Below, one piece after another: positions 16,092 through 24,180 of a DNA stretch of 32,305 bases. The DNA comes from GCA-2747515 sp964427825 (GTDB lineage: Bacteria; Patescibacteriota; Minisyncoccia; Moranbacterales; GCA-2747515), in NCBI GenBank assembly GCA_964427825.1, contig CAYRUU010000008.1:1-32305 (forward strand). Direction: 5' to 3'. How positions within the stretch are numbered: position 1 is the stretch's first letter; each line of letters begins with the position of its first letter. The notes beneath the pieces are model-generated. The model did not search any database. It was given only the letters and a program-made list of their open reading frames with translations, and had not been told where the DNA came from. A program made the translations under genes and the position numbers.

Positions 16092-17042
16092 TCATAGAGC
16101 TGCTTTTTGAAATAAGGCGATAAGATGTGAGAACATTTTCTTTTGTGCCTCTTGCTGTTCATCGCTGAAAAAGAGACCAGGCTTATTGTTGAGCTCAATG
16201 ATCCACGGTGTGCCATGTTCGTCAAACATGATATCAATAGCATACACTTTATAACGGAAAATATCAAAAATGTCTTGAATTTCTCGTACAATAGGCTGGA
16301 GCGATGAGGGAATGTCATCATTGTGCATGGGAACGATTGTGCCGCCCTGAGAAATGTTTGCAAGATCAGACCCTTTGGCGGGAATGCGCGCATAGGTGTA
16401 GATGAGTTCATTTTCAATAAAAACGAGTCGCAGGTCGTGCTGCTGTGTGTTAAATCCAGGAATGCCTTTGCTACTGTCAATGAACTCCTGCACTAATATG
16501 GGATAGGTTAATTGATGATTTAATACAGCGTCATCCGTAAGCACTTCCACATAGTCCCCGCCGCAACCATGAGATTTTTTGAGGACAATTTTTTTTGATG
16601 GAATATTTTTTGCAACAGCAACAAGCTCCTCCGAATTATATACTTTATAGTGTTTTTTTGAGTGACGCGCAAGGATGAGAGATGTGTAGAGCTTGTTGTC
16701 CAATAGTGTGGCAAACTCCAAATCATTAACAATGGGCACAAAGGAACGCAACTGCTCTAAAATCGCGCGCGCTGGTAGTTTTGGTGGTGTTTTGTCAAAA
16801 ATGACATCCGGACGAATATCTCGCGCCACTATCCACCGTCCGTTGGAAAATGTCCATGCGGTGGAAAATACTTGCCGTGCATGATCATACCACTGATAAG
16901 ATGCGCGGTACATCGTCAAATTATTCTTTGTAGCGTTACTGAATAATTGCTCATAAGGCGCGCGGTAAATGCTATTTTGAGAGAACGGCTGATTGTCGGA
17001 CGATGGTCTTCCAATTAAGGAGATAATATTCTTCATAGTCAT
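16092..17042 (-). CDS. RimK-like ATP-grasp carboxylate-amine ligase
   Basis: 316 residues. The N-terminal third (to about 110) is a lineage-variable preATP-grasp region ending RPDVIFDKTPPK. ATP-grasp core: KKIVLKKSHGCGGDYVEVL (nucleotide-binding loop), YPILVQEFIDSSKGIPG, HDLRLVFIENELIYTYAR, NISQGGTIVP, and VYAIDIMFDEHGTPWIIELN followed by NKPGL, the magnesium-binding E-x-N. The predicted reaction activates a carboxylate as an acyl-phosphate and joins it to an amine, usually making a peptide bond. It follows the ATP-grasp/protease fusion gene by 5 bp and precedes the RimK-like pseudogene, so all belong to one operon. Acceptor and amino acid are unknown. Confidence 0.85.
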   Translation of the reverse strand: MTMKNIISLIGRPSSDNQPFSQNSIYRAPYEQLFSNATKNNLTMYRASYQWYDHARQVFSTAWTFSNGRWIVARDIRPDVIFDKTPPKLPARAILEQLRSFVPIVNDLEFATLLDNKLYTSLILARHSKKHYKVYNSEELVAVAKNIPSKKIVLKKSHGCGGDYVEVLTDDAVLNHQLTYPILVQEFIDSSKGIPGFNTQQHDLRLVFIENELIYTYARIPAKGSDLANISQGGTIVPMHNDDIPSSLQPIVREIQDIFDIFRYKVYAIDIMFDEHGTPWIIELNNKPGLFFSDEQQEAQKKMFSHLIALFQKAAL

Positions 17043-17047
17043 GATAT

Positions 17048-18457
17048 TTACTGACTTACGTCAACCAAAAAATTCCCAAGATTGCGTTTTCCGATAATCA
17101 TGTCGTACCTCAGATCGCTACGATCGGCAATGTTCACTTTTGCGAAAATAGTCTTTTTGTCCATTGTGAATTGTATTTGTACAACGGGGCGAAGAGAGGA
17201 TCCGCTTGCGGAGAATATAATAGCGATGTCGCTGAGATGGGGGACGGTTTTGTGGTGGTTGCGCATAAAATTGTTTTTGATCTCATTTTCTTTTCCTGTA
17301 ACCATATCAATAGAAGATGTGTCCACTTTATTAAACGCATCCAATGTCGGTCCAAACCCAAGTTCGCGCGCAAGAATGGTGTCGATGGATGTGGAGTAGG
17401 CACCCGTGTCAATTTTTGCATCTACAGTTTTTGTAATGCCATTGATACCGGTAATTTCTACCTTTTCTACGGAGCCAATCACGCGCTTGCCGGAAATACC
17501 TTCCAACTCCTCTTCAATTTCACCGCCAAAGAGGTTTTTCCCGACAGTCACGCCGCGTGCAATAGATTTAATTTTCAAACCATCCACACGCTCCAAGCGT
17601 CGTTTCAGCCCGGTAAGGTTGGCGACTTGGATGGAGAGACCCGGACGGGCATTGAGTTCCAAGATCATCGGACCGCCGTCGCGATCAATGGCGATGTCAG
17701 CACCGAGGTAGCCCAATCCCGATGCAACCTGTGCCTTGACGGCGAGGTGGAGAATGTCGTTCCAGTAGGGGATTTTGACACCGGAAAGTAGGAGGCGCGT
17801 TCCGGGTACATAGTCAATGATGCGCGATTTGCCTTGTACGGCGCTTGTGGTGACGCCGCGCGCCATATCAATGCCCACGCCGATACCACCTTGCTGGAGA
17901 TTTGCCTTGCCGTCGGATTCTTTGGTGGGAAGGCGTAGCATCGCCATCACAGGCACTTTGTTGTAGACAATCACACGGATATCGGGGATGCCCTTATAGG
18001 CATAGGGGCGAAATTCCGGCGTGAGTTTGAGGCGTTGTTCAAAAAAAGCGATATCCGGTGTATTGGAGAGAGAATATTCACCGTCCAAAATGCGTCGCAC
18101 ATGCGTGCGAATATCATCAACGGTGATGGTGCCACCGTTAGATTTTACCCATGCATCTGTGCGCCCCTTTTTGCGTCCATAGACGACGATGATGCCTTCA
18201 CCGCCAAGACCATTGTTGGGCTTGACGACAAAGCTTGTAGGCAGCTTTGTCCAATCAAAGTTGTCCAGATCGGTGACGGTGATAATTTTAGCAATCAATG
18301 CCGGGACGGCAACGCCCGCGCGCTTGAGTGCGCGTTTGGAGGCCAGTTTGTCGTCGGCGAGTCGTTTGGCCTTTTTCAAATTGTTGGGGCGGATGTAGGT
18401 CAGGTTGCGGGCGTTCATGCCCAGGACCTTCTTACTTGCCCGTAGTGTTGCAAGCAT
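17048..18457 (-). CDS. ATP-grasp ligase (alpha-L-glutamate-ligase-like) fused to a retropepsin-like protease
   Basis: 469 residues in two parts. Residues 1 to about 315 match the alpha-L-glutamate ligase-like ATP-grasp family (ATPgrasp_ST): NLTYIRPNNLKKAKRLADDK, SFVVKPNNGLGGEGIIVV, GIPDIRVIVYNKVPVMAMLR, KANLQQGGIGVGIDMARG, and GYLGADIAIDRDGGPMILEL with NARPGLSIQ. Residues about 335-469 match the 'ATP-dependent zinc protease' (PF05618) aspartyl-protease fold: VDAKIDTGAYSTSID with catalytic DTGA, and RYDMIIGKRNLGNFLVD. In Proteobacteria these are separate neighbouring genes; here they are one chain. The 7TM gene lies 5 bp upstream. A paired make-and-cut role on one peptide linkage is inference. 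Confidence 0.85.
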   Translation of the reverse strand: MLATLRASKKVLGMNARNLTYIRPNNLKKAKRLADDKLASKRALKRAGVAVPALIAKIITVTDLDNFDWTKLPTSFVVKPNNGLGGEGIIVVYGRKKGRTDAWVKSNGGTITVDDIRTHVRRILDGEYSLSNTPDIAFFEQRLKLTPEFRPYAYKGIPDIRVIVYNKVPVMAMLRLPTKESDGKANLQQGGIGVGIDMARGVTTSAVQGKSRIIDYVPGTRLLLSGVKIPYWNDILHLAVKAQVASGLGYLGADIAIDRDGGPMILELNARPGLSIQVANLTGLKRRLERVDGLKIKSIARGVTVGKNLFGGEIEEELEGISGKRVIGSVEKVEITGINGITKTVDAKIDTGAYSTSIDTILARELGFGPTLDAFNKVDTSSIDMVTGKENEIKNNFMRNHHKTVPHLSDIAIIFSASGSSLRPVVQIQFTMDKKTIFAKVNIADRSDLRYDMIIGKRNLGNFLVDVSQ

Positions 18458-18462
18458 GATGA

Positions 18463-19155
18463 TTATTGAATATTTTTAAAGACGTCGCGGAAGCGCCACA
18501 GTTCCGTAAGGCGCAACCCCGTCCATTTGCCCAAGAAAAGATTGAGGGGGATGATGAGGAGAATACTGAGGGGATACATGAGAATGAAGCCGATCACAGC
18601 GTTGCCGATCGGTGTTGTGGGCGACATGATAGTATAGCCGATGAGTGCAATAATGAGGGTTTCAATGGCAAGTGTGACAGCTGTGCGCGATCCTTTTTCA
18701 ACCTGCACGGTCACAAATTTCTCCACAAGGGTTATGATGATGAGAATGGGAAAAATCGGTGATGATGCAAAGCCGGTGCGAGCAACCATGCCACTGAGCG
18801 CAAGTAACGCCAGGACGGAGAGGGATACAACGGTGAGATTGATTGCCGTGCGTGGGAGATAGAGGAGGCGCAGCGGTTTGAGGACATAGCGCATGAGCAT
18901 GCCGACGCAGAGCACGACGGCGTAGATCATGATGGCGTACTTGATGTCTGTCCAGCGTTCGCGTCCGATAAAGACAAAGGCGAATGTGATAATGGAGGGC
19001 GTGTAGATGCCGAATGCCTTGATGCCGATGATTTGACGCAACGCCACAACAAGTGTGGCGATCACAGGAAACAAGAGGAGGAGAATGATGGTATCGGGTG
19101 CAACGCTTTGTTCAACGAGAAAGGTAATGATGGGACTGCTGACTGTGGAATTCAT
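18463..19155 (-). CDS. 7TM protein of the 7TM_transglut family, without the transglutaminase-like domain
   Basis: 230 residues with about seven membrane segments. It matches the 7TM part of 'inactive transglutaminase fused to 7 transmembrane helices' (PF14402): LFPVIATLVVALRQIIGIKAFGIYTPSIITFAF, split by the membrane, LLYLPRTAINLTVV, FPILIIITLVEKFVTVQVEKG, and a C-terminal GKWTGLRLTELWRFRDV. Proteobacterial relatives carry a periplasmic transglutaminase-like domain before the helices; here the protein starts directly at the membrane part. It overlaps ruvC's stop by 4 bp and is followed 5 bp later by the ATP-grasp/protease fusion, the same partner as in Proteobacteria. It probably anchors or transports the ligase product (inference). 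Confidence 0.8.
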   Translation of the reverse strand: MNSTVSSPIITFLVEQSVAPDTIILLLLFPVIATLVVALRQIIGIKAFGIYTPSIITFAFVFIGRERWTDIKYAIMIYAVVLCVGMLMRYVLKPLRLLYLPRTAINLTVVSLSVLALLALSGMVARTGFASSPIFPILIIITLVEKFVTVQVEKGSRTAVTLAIETLIIALIGYTIMSPTTPIGNAVIGFILMYPLSILLIIPLNLFLGKWTGLRLTELWRFRDVFKNIQ

Positions 19156-19661
19156 AGAGGTTGAGAGTTAATGATAGAGCGGAAGCGTCGCGATTGGATG
19201 TGACACAGTGCAATGGCAAGTGCGTCTGCTGTATCATCCAATTGCGGCGTATGATGTAATTGTAACATATGTGCGGTTGCCGTTTGTATTTGTTTCTTTG
19301 TGGCGCGTCCATAGCCAGTGAGAGCCTGCTTAACTTGTAGTGGTGTATACTCGGCAGTGGCAAGGTTATGTGTGGCGCACGCATGGAGTAAAACACCGCG
19401 CGCCTGCGCAACGCCGATCACCGTCTTTGCATTTTTGAAATAAAACAACTCTTCCACGGCGGCCTCTTTTGGCGCATATGTTGTGATCACAGAGGTAATG
19501 TCTGCGTGAATGTCTTTCAATCGTGTGGCGGTTGGTGTGTGCGCTTTGGTGGCGATATGTCCGTATGCCACAGCGTGTGTCGTGTGTGCATGTTCGTCAT
19601 ATGCCACAACAGCCCATCCGACAATGGCCGTGCCGGGATCAATACCCAAGATCCGTATCAT
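19152..19661 (-). CDS. ruvC: Holliday junction endonuclease RuvC
   Basis: 169 residues. RNase H-fold catalytic acids are visible: ILGIDPGTAIVGWAVV (first Asp near 7), AAVEELFYFKNAKTVIGVAQARG (Glu), and LDDTADALAIALCH (last Asp pair). It cuts four-way DNA junctions made by recombination. The downstream 7TM gene overlaps its stop codon by 4 bp, so the repair gene and the envelope ligase cluster are co-translated. ruvB lies 4.5 kb upstream on the same strand; ruvA is not in the window. yebC precedes it by 27 bp. Confidence 0.95.
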   Translation of the reverse strand: MIRILGIDPGTAIVGWAVVAYDEHAHTTHAVAYGHIATKAHTPTATRLKDIHADITSVITTYAPKEAAVEELFYFKNAKTVIGVAQARGVLLHACATHNLATAEYTPLQVKQALTGYGRATKKQIQTATAHMLQLHHTPQLDDTADALAIALCHIQSRRFRSIINSQPL

Positions 19662-19688
19662 ACAATCAAAAACGAACTTAACATTTTA

Positions 19689-20393
19689 CTATGAATTTTC
19701 AATATTGTCAAATATTTCCGTAACATCGTCGTGTGCGTCAAGGAGGTTGTAGAGCTCGGCATAAGCAGTGGTATCTTCCGGTGAAAGACGGACGGTTTGC
19801 GTCGGGCTATATACGAGGCGCGCTTCATCAGTGTTGCCGGGTAGTGCGGCGAGCACAGTGTGGAGATTTTGCGGTTTGGTGATAATGGTGAGCGTATCTC
19901 CTTCGGCGATGACATCTTCCGCGCCGGCGTCAATCGCGGAAAGTTCCGCCGCGCCCGTTGCATCGGATGGCATGGTGATATAGCCAACATAGTCAAAGTG
20001 AAATGCGATGCTGCCCGCCGGCACAAATTTTCCGTTGTTTTTCTTGAGAATGGTTTTGATATCGGTGAGCGTGCGATTGGTGTTGTCGGTGGCGCAAGCA
20101 ATCATCAGCGCCGCACCGCCCGGACCCATTGCTTCATAAGTCACTTCTTCAATGCGCGCACCATCCACGCCGCTACCGCGCGAAATGGCGCGATCGATAT
20201 TATCCTTGGGCATGTTTGCCTTGCGCGCATGGTCAATAGCGATGCGTAGGGCATTGTTGGTGACGGGGTCGGTGCCGCCACTTTGCACAGCAACGGCAAT
20301 CTCCTTGCCGATGCGTGTAAAAATTTTGGATCGTTTGGCATCCTGTGCTTCCTTGCGATGCTTGATACCGGACCATTTATTGTGTCCTGACAT
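19689..20393 (-). CDS. yebC: YebC/PmpR family protein (TACO1-like)
   Basis: 234 residues. The start MSGHNKWSGIKHRKEAQDAK and following IDHARKANMPKDNIDRAISR are characteristic of the family; so is EVTYEAMGPGGAALMIACATDN. Members act as transcriptional regulators or as translation factors that relieve ribosome stalling at proline runs; one genome may use either role. In many bacteria yebC neighbours the ruvC-ruvA-ruvB genes, as here. A proline-rich secreted protein is encoded just upstream, which would suit a stall-relief role, but that is speculation. Confidence 0.93.
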   Translation of the reverse strand: MSGHNKWSGIKHRKEAQDAKRSKIFTRIGKEIAVAVQSGGTDPVTNNALRIAIDHARKANMPKDNIDRAISRGSGVDGARIEEVTYEAMGPGGAALMIACATDNTNRTLTDIKTILKKNNGKFVPAGSIAFHFDYVGYITMPSDATGAAELSAIDAGAEDVIAEGDTLTIITKPQNLHTVLAALPGNTDEARLVYSPTQTVRLSPEDTTAYAELYNLLDAHDDVTEIFDNIENS

Positions 20394-20501
20394 ACAAAAT
20401 GAACTCTACTGACAAAAGGCATGTGATACATCCATCGTCCCATTTTTTTGTCATTTATGCAAATCAAGGAGGTATATCGGAAAGCGCAATGACACCGTGA
20501 C

Positions 20502-23315
20502 TTAATGATATGTGCAGAGCGTATAGGTGGTATGAGGTGGTGTGATGTAGGTGTGCGGGGCGCAGACAGATGGCGCGGGGGTGATTGTGTAGAGGGGAAA
20601 TGTGGATACGGCGATCTTGGTGCGCGGCTGTGTGACGGCGAAGACGAGTTTTTGCAATACAGCATTGACCGTGCTGGCGATACGCATGGTGCGCTGTAGC
20701 CACAGAGGTGTTTTTGCGACGGGTTGCTGTTGCGATGTGGGGTGGTGGATGAGGTCATACAGCGCGCTACGAGAAGCATCTCGCGTCACACGTTCATTTT
20801 CGCGTGCGGCTGCCGCCGCAGCAACGGCATAGGCGGCGGCGCGTTTTTTTGCATTGGGCACGATACGCCACTGCCATGTGGTCGTGTCTTTTACATACAG
20901 TGCATCTTCCGGTACAGTTTTTCCGGGTGCGGCATAGGACACACTATCAATCGTTGTACCGTCCGGTGCGCGCAAAGCAACAGTGCCGGTAGTGTTGGGC
21001 AGAGTGATGGCAGCGTGTTCGCGTGTGATACGCAAGGTTGCACCTTTTTTGAGTGTAAGATGTTCACGGATGATGTGATTGACCATCTTTTTCTTAACAG
21101 TGCCGGTGGCAACACTCCATCCGAACAAATCAATTGTTTTCTTGCTGTGGTTGGTGAGGGTGACATATTCTGTGCCGGTGTCACGTCCGTCGGGGTTGGG
21201 CAGGAGTTCCGTGATGGTCACCTTGTAGCGGGGAAAGGATGTGATGGTAATTGTAAACGGTATGGTGATATCTTCGCTGCCATCTTGGATGCGCACGCTG
21301 CCGTTGTATGTGCCGTTTTTGAGATATTTGTGCCGCGTTTTCCACAAGTAGCTGCGGCGCCCGTCGCCAAAATCCCATCGCACCTTGAGGGGTTCGCCGT
21401 CCACATCTTTCGCCGTGAGGGAAAATGCGGTGAAGACATTTTTGTAGCCTTTGGAAGGAAATGATTTTTTGACAACGACAGGGAGATTGTTGAAGATGTT
21501 TGATGTGTTTGGTGTGAGGTGACGACTCCAGCGCCACACGCCTGTGGCATCGTCAAAGTTATACGATACATCTTTGCGCGATGTCGTTGCATAGTGTACG
21601 GTGCTTGTTGCAACGCCACCTGGGGTGATGAGAGATACGGTGTCAGCGGTATTGTTGAGAGCGAAAGAGAATGTACTGCGATAGATTGCGAGAAAGGTGT
21701 GTGGCGGGATGAGGGTTGATACGGGAAAAGTGTAGCTACCGGTTTTGGAGGCATCACGCAATTGCCAGTTTTTGAGATCCACGGGCGCATCGGTGGGGTT
21801 GTGGATTTCAATGTATTCGTTGGTACGTTCGTCGGTTGATGGGCGCGGTAAAACTTCTGTAATGCGTAGTGGTGGGTAGGACAGTGTGGCAGGATCGGGC
21901 ACGTTGGCGCTGTCGGGCGTGGGCTCTGTCCAGTACCACGGTGTGCCGGCGTTGTATGATAGGCGTGCACGGGCGCCTGTGTATGCTATGGTATCCACCG
22001 TTTGGCATAGGGGGCTGATGAGAGAAATGCGCTCCTCTCCGGTGTCGTTGAGGGCAAAACCATACACGTCTTTTGAAAATGCACGGTATCCGCGGGCCGG
22101 AATGACATCATCTTTAGTAAAGGTATGACTGCCGGTTTTGGAAGTGTCGCGGATGCGCCATCGTGCTAGAGAAACAGGAGTATCGGTAGGATTGTGTAGT
22201 TCAATGAACTCTTGTGTGTACATACAGTCGCCGTCGCGTGCAGTGCATGGCTTGGGATAAATCTCACTGATAACAAGAGGTATTGTTGCATTATCGGGGA
22301 CGAATGTGCCGGGCTGTGGACAGGGGTTAGTGATAAAGTCGTCGGCATTGTCATCGGTATCAACATAGGATGTGTCATTTTTTTTGCGCTCAATACTTTC
22401 ATTTTTTACCGGATTGGGTGCAGCACTCTTGTCATACACCGTCGCAGTACCAAAACCGACACGGTCAATCATTTTTCCCGCGGCATCATAGAGTGTGATT
22501 GTTGAGTTTTCTGCAATAGTGAATGATTTGCCGGAAAAAGGAGCATCGGCGTGCAACAGATCAACATATGATGCATTGGCAATGACAAAAAAGGTGTGTG
22601 GAGCGATGCTGTAAGTGTCAAGCGATTTTGCCGCAGCAAGATTGGATTCTGTGCCACCCTTTGTCATTTTTTTGAGTGCAATACCTTTCAACGACACAGG
22701 TGTATCACTGCTATTGAAAAGTTCCACATATTCTTCTTTTGTATCGTTGGATGTGCCCAGCATGATTTCCGTGATGAGCACCTTCCCTGCGAGAGGTGAT
22801 TGTTGTGGTGATGTGGCGGCATTGTCCAACGGTGTTGGCGCCGGCGCTTCCGGTTGTCGTTGCAGCATGACATCATCGCGCTGTAGGGGTGCTACCGCAG
22901 GTATCATTGGAGGCTGAGGAGACTCTTGCGCGGGCGAGGCTTCCACAGAGGGAGTGGACTGTTCTTGTGGTGTGGAAGGTGGTTGTGTGAGCGGTAGTGG
23001 TGCAGATGGTGCGTCTGTTGGTTTTGATGTGGGATCGTCTTGCGCGGGAATTGATGGCGACGTGCCCATTGAAGGAATGTCGGGTGTTTTCGGATCAGGT
23101 GTGGGCGACGTTATGGGCGGCTCTTTACTAGGTGCGGTAGCGTCATCCGGCGCGGGCGTGTCGGCATCTTTTTTCTTTGTGGAGGATGGTGGTTCTTCAT
23201 GAGGTAGCTCTATTTGCGGCGCCTCTGGTGGTTCCGGTACGTCTTGTGCCGTGCCGGCATATGGCGCGACAAGCAGTGTGAACAGGAGGAGGTAGGTGAG
23301 GAAGCGGCGAGTCAT
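20502..23315 (-). CDS. large secreted multi-lamin-tail-domain protein with a PKD domain
   Basis: 937 residues. Signal peptide at 1-24 (RRFLTYLLLFTLLVAPYAGTAQ), then a Pro/Ser/Thr/Glu-rich linker to about 170. Four lamin-tail domains (LTD) start near 178, 347, 483 and 698, each with the pattern I-T/S-E-I/V/L followed by EYVELFN or EYIEIHN and P-V-D/S-L. A PKD-like domain near 615-695 has VRWDFGDGRRSYLW. The end (after about 820) is Ala/Arg-rich with no clear anchor. LTDs in bacteria occur on secreted or surface nucleases and adhesive proteins; no nuclease domain is seen here. Role is probably surface binding or scaffolding. It precedes yebC and follows the PH-domain gene on the same strand. 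Confidence 0.8.
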   Translation of the reverse strand: MTRRFLTYLLLFTLLVAPYAGTAQDVPEPPEAPQIELPHEEPPSSTKKKDADTPAPDDATAPSKEPPITSPTPDPKTPDIPSMGTSPSIPAQDDPTSKPTDAPSAPLPLTQPPSTPQEQSTPSVEASPAQESPQPPMIPAVAPLQRDDVMLQRQPEAPAPTPLDNAATSPQQSPLAGKVLITEIMLGTSNDTKEEYVELFNSSDTPVSLKGIALKKMTKGGTESNLAAAKSLDTYSIAPHTFFVIANASYVDLLHADAPFSGKSFTIAENSTITLYDAAGKMIDRVGFGTATVYDKSAAPNPVKNESIERKKNDTSYVDTDDNADDFITNPCPQPGTFVPDNATIPLVISEIYPKPCTARDGDCMYTQEFIELHNPTDTPVSLARWRIRDTSKTGSHTFTKDDVIPARGYRAFSKDVYGFALNDTGEERISLISPLCQTVDTIAYTGARARLSYNAGTPWYWTEPTPDSANVPDPATLSYPPLRITEVLPRPSTDERTNEYIEIHNPTDAPVDLKNWQLRDASKTGSYTFPVSTLIPPHTFLAIYRSTFSFALNNTADTVSLITPGGVATSTVHYATTSRKDVSYNFDDATGVWRWSRHLTPNTSNIFNNLPVVVKKSFPSKGYKNVFTAFSLTAKDVDGEPLKVRWDFGDGRRSYLWKTRHKYLKNGTYNGSVRIQDGSEDITIPFTITITSFPRYKVTITELLPNPDGRDTGTEYVTLTNHSKKTIDLFGWSVATGTVKKKMVNHIIREHLTLKKGATLRITREHAAITLPNTTGTVALRAPDGTTIDSVSYAAPGKTVPEDALYVKDTTTWQWRIVPNAKKRAAAYAVAAAAAARENERVTRDASRSALYDLIHHPTSQQQPVAKTPLWLQRTMRIASTVNAVLQKLVFAVTQPRTKIAVSTFPLYTITPAPSVCAPHTYITPPHTTYTLCTYH

Positions 23316-23369
23316 AGGTGGAGGAATAATACAATACGGATAGGATTGCGGTGCGCGTGTTTCAGTGGT

Positions 23370-23936
23370 TTATGCAAAAGGTGCTTCCGCAGCGGGTTTT
23401 GCCGCAGCTCTGAGGCGCGCACGTTTTTGATTGGTCATAATTTCGGCTTTGATGGCATAGGGGTTGCCCACCGATTCAATCAAAAAGCGCGATTGTTCTG
23501 CCGCGGTTTGCACGGATAGCGTGCCGAAATTCAGAAGCGTCGGAAAAAAACCTTTCACGTCCGTTGTGACATCTTGGATGGATTCATATTTCAACTCACT
23601 CACTTGGCGCGTGAAGAGCCCTTTTTGCGAAACATTGACGATGCGGTAGTTTGTCAAAATCCAAATGTCCAAATGATAGTCAAACCACGTGAGAAAACCA
23701 TAGACCCACATCAGCAAAAGCACCAGAGAGTTGACGAAGAGAAAAAGCATCCGCTGCGCTTCTTGCCCGGGTGCGGAGAGGATGTGCGGATAGAGTGCGG
23801 CGCCGGTGATCATCATGGCAAGCAGGAGGAGGATGGGAATGTATTTCAAAAAGAGATTAAACCAATGTCTGTGAACAATGTGGAGGATTTTTTCGTCGGG
23901 ATTTGTGGAAGAGAAGTAGTAGTCAAGAGGACGCAT
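23370..23936 (-). CDS. membrane protein with a bacterial PH domain (bPH2 type)
   Basis: 188 residues from ATG 23936 (MRPLDYYFSS); this start avoids overlap with the upstream gene, which ends at 23941. An N-terminal segment with PDEKILHIVHRHW is followed by two membrane segments (YIPILLLLAMMITGAALYP; MLFLFVNSLVLLLMWVYGF) and then a PH-like beta-sandwich starting WILTNYRIVNVSQKGLF and containing LKYESIQDVTTDVKGF. This is the layout of YdbS/YdbT-like membrane PH proteins, whose function is poorly known. The C-terminus is Ala/Arg-rich and probably disordered. It forms a tight group with the small membrane protein and ruvB. Confidence 0.8.
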   Translation of the reverse strand: MRPLDYYFSSTNPDEKILHIVHRHWFNLFLKYIPILLLLAMMITGAALYPHILSAPGQEAQRMLFLFVNSLVLLLMWVYGFLTWFDYHLDIWILTNYRIVNVSQKGLFTRQVSELKYESIQDVTTDVKGFFPTLLNFGTLSVQTAAEQSRFLIESVGNPYAIKAEIMTNQKRARLRAAAKPAAEAPFA

Positions 23937-23940
23937 AGAG

Positions 23941-24180
23941 CTAGTAACGATAAAGAGTTGACGGCGCACCATGGAGGAGATCACCGAGGGGAATGGTGGT
24001 GAAAAGTGCGATGTTGATGATGACGAGGATGACAGTGATGATGATGTAGATCACGATCAGCGGCTTGGTGAATTCGGGATCCAGCGAATAGGCATCCAAG
24101 CGCGTGACCATGAAAAAACTGATCGTCACAACAGTGAGAACAAAGACGATATAGAGAATCATGAAGACGAGCATTGTCAT
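23941..24180 (-). CDS. small two-segment membrane protein, unknown function
   Basis: 79 residues with two long hydrophobic stretches (MLVFMILYIVFVLTVVTISF and IVIYIIITVILVIINIALF) separated by a short polar loop (TRLDAYSLDPEFTKP). I do not recognise the family. The start ATG overlaps ruvB's stop by 4 bp (24177-24180), and the PH-domain gene starts 4 bp after its stop, so it is very likely expressed with both. It may be a partner of the PH-domain membrane protein. Confidence 0.65.
   Translation of the reverse strand: MTMLVFMILYIVFVLTVVTISFFMVTRLDAYSLDPEFTKPLIVIYIIITVILVIINIALFTTIPLGDLLHGAPSTLYRY

Noticed and set aside
20470..20515. AAGGAGGTATAT on the plus strand, resembling a strong ribosome binding site
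   Set aside because: The following ATG opens only a three-codon frame (M-T-P-stop). It is probably part of the yebC upstream region read backwards.
20724..21464. 246-codon plus-strand open frame
   Set aside because: It lies opposite the lamin-tail protein whose repeats fix the coding strand. The antisense product is Cys/Gly/Phe-rich.
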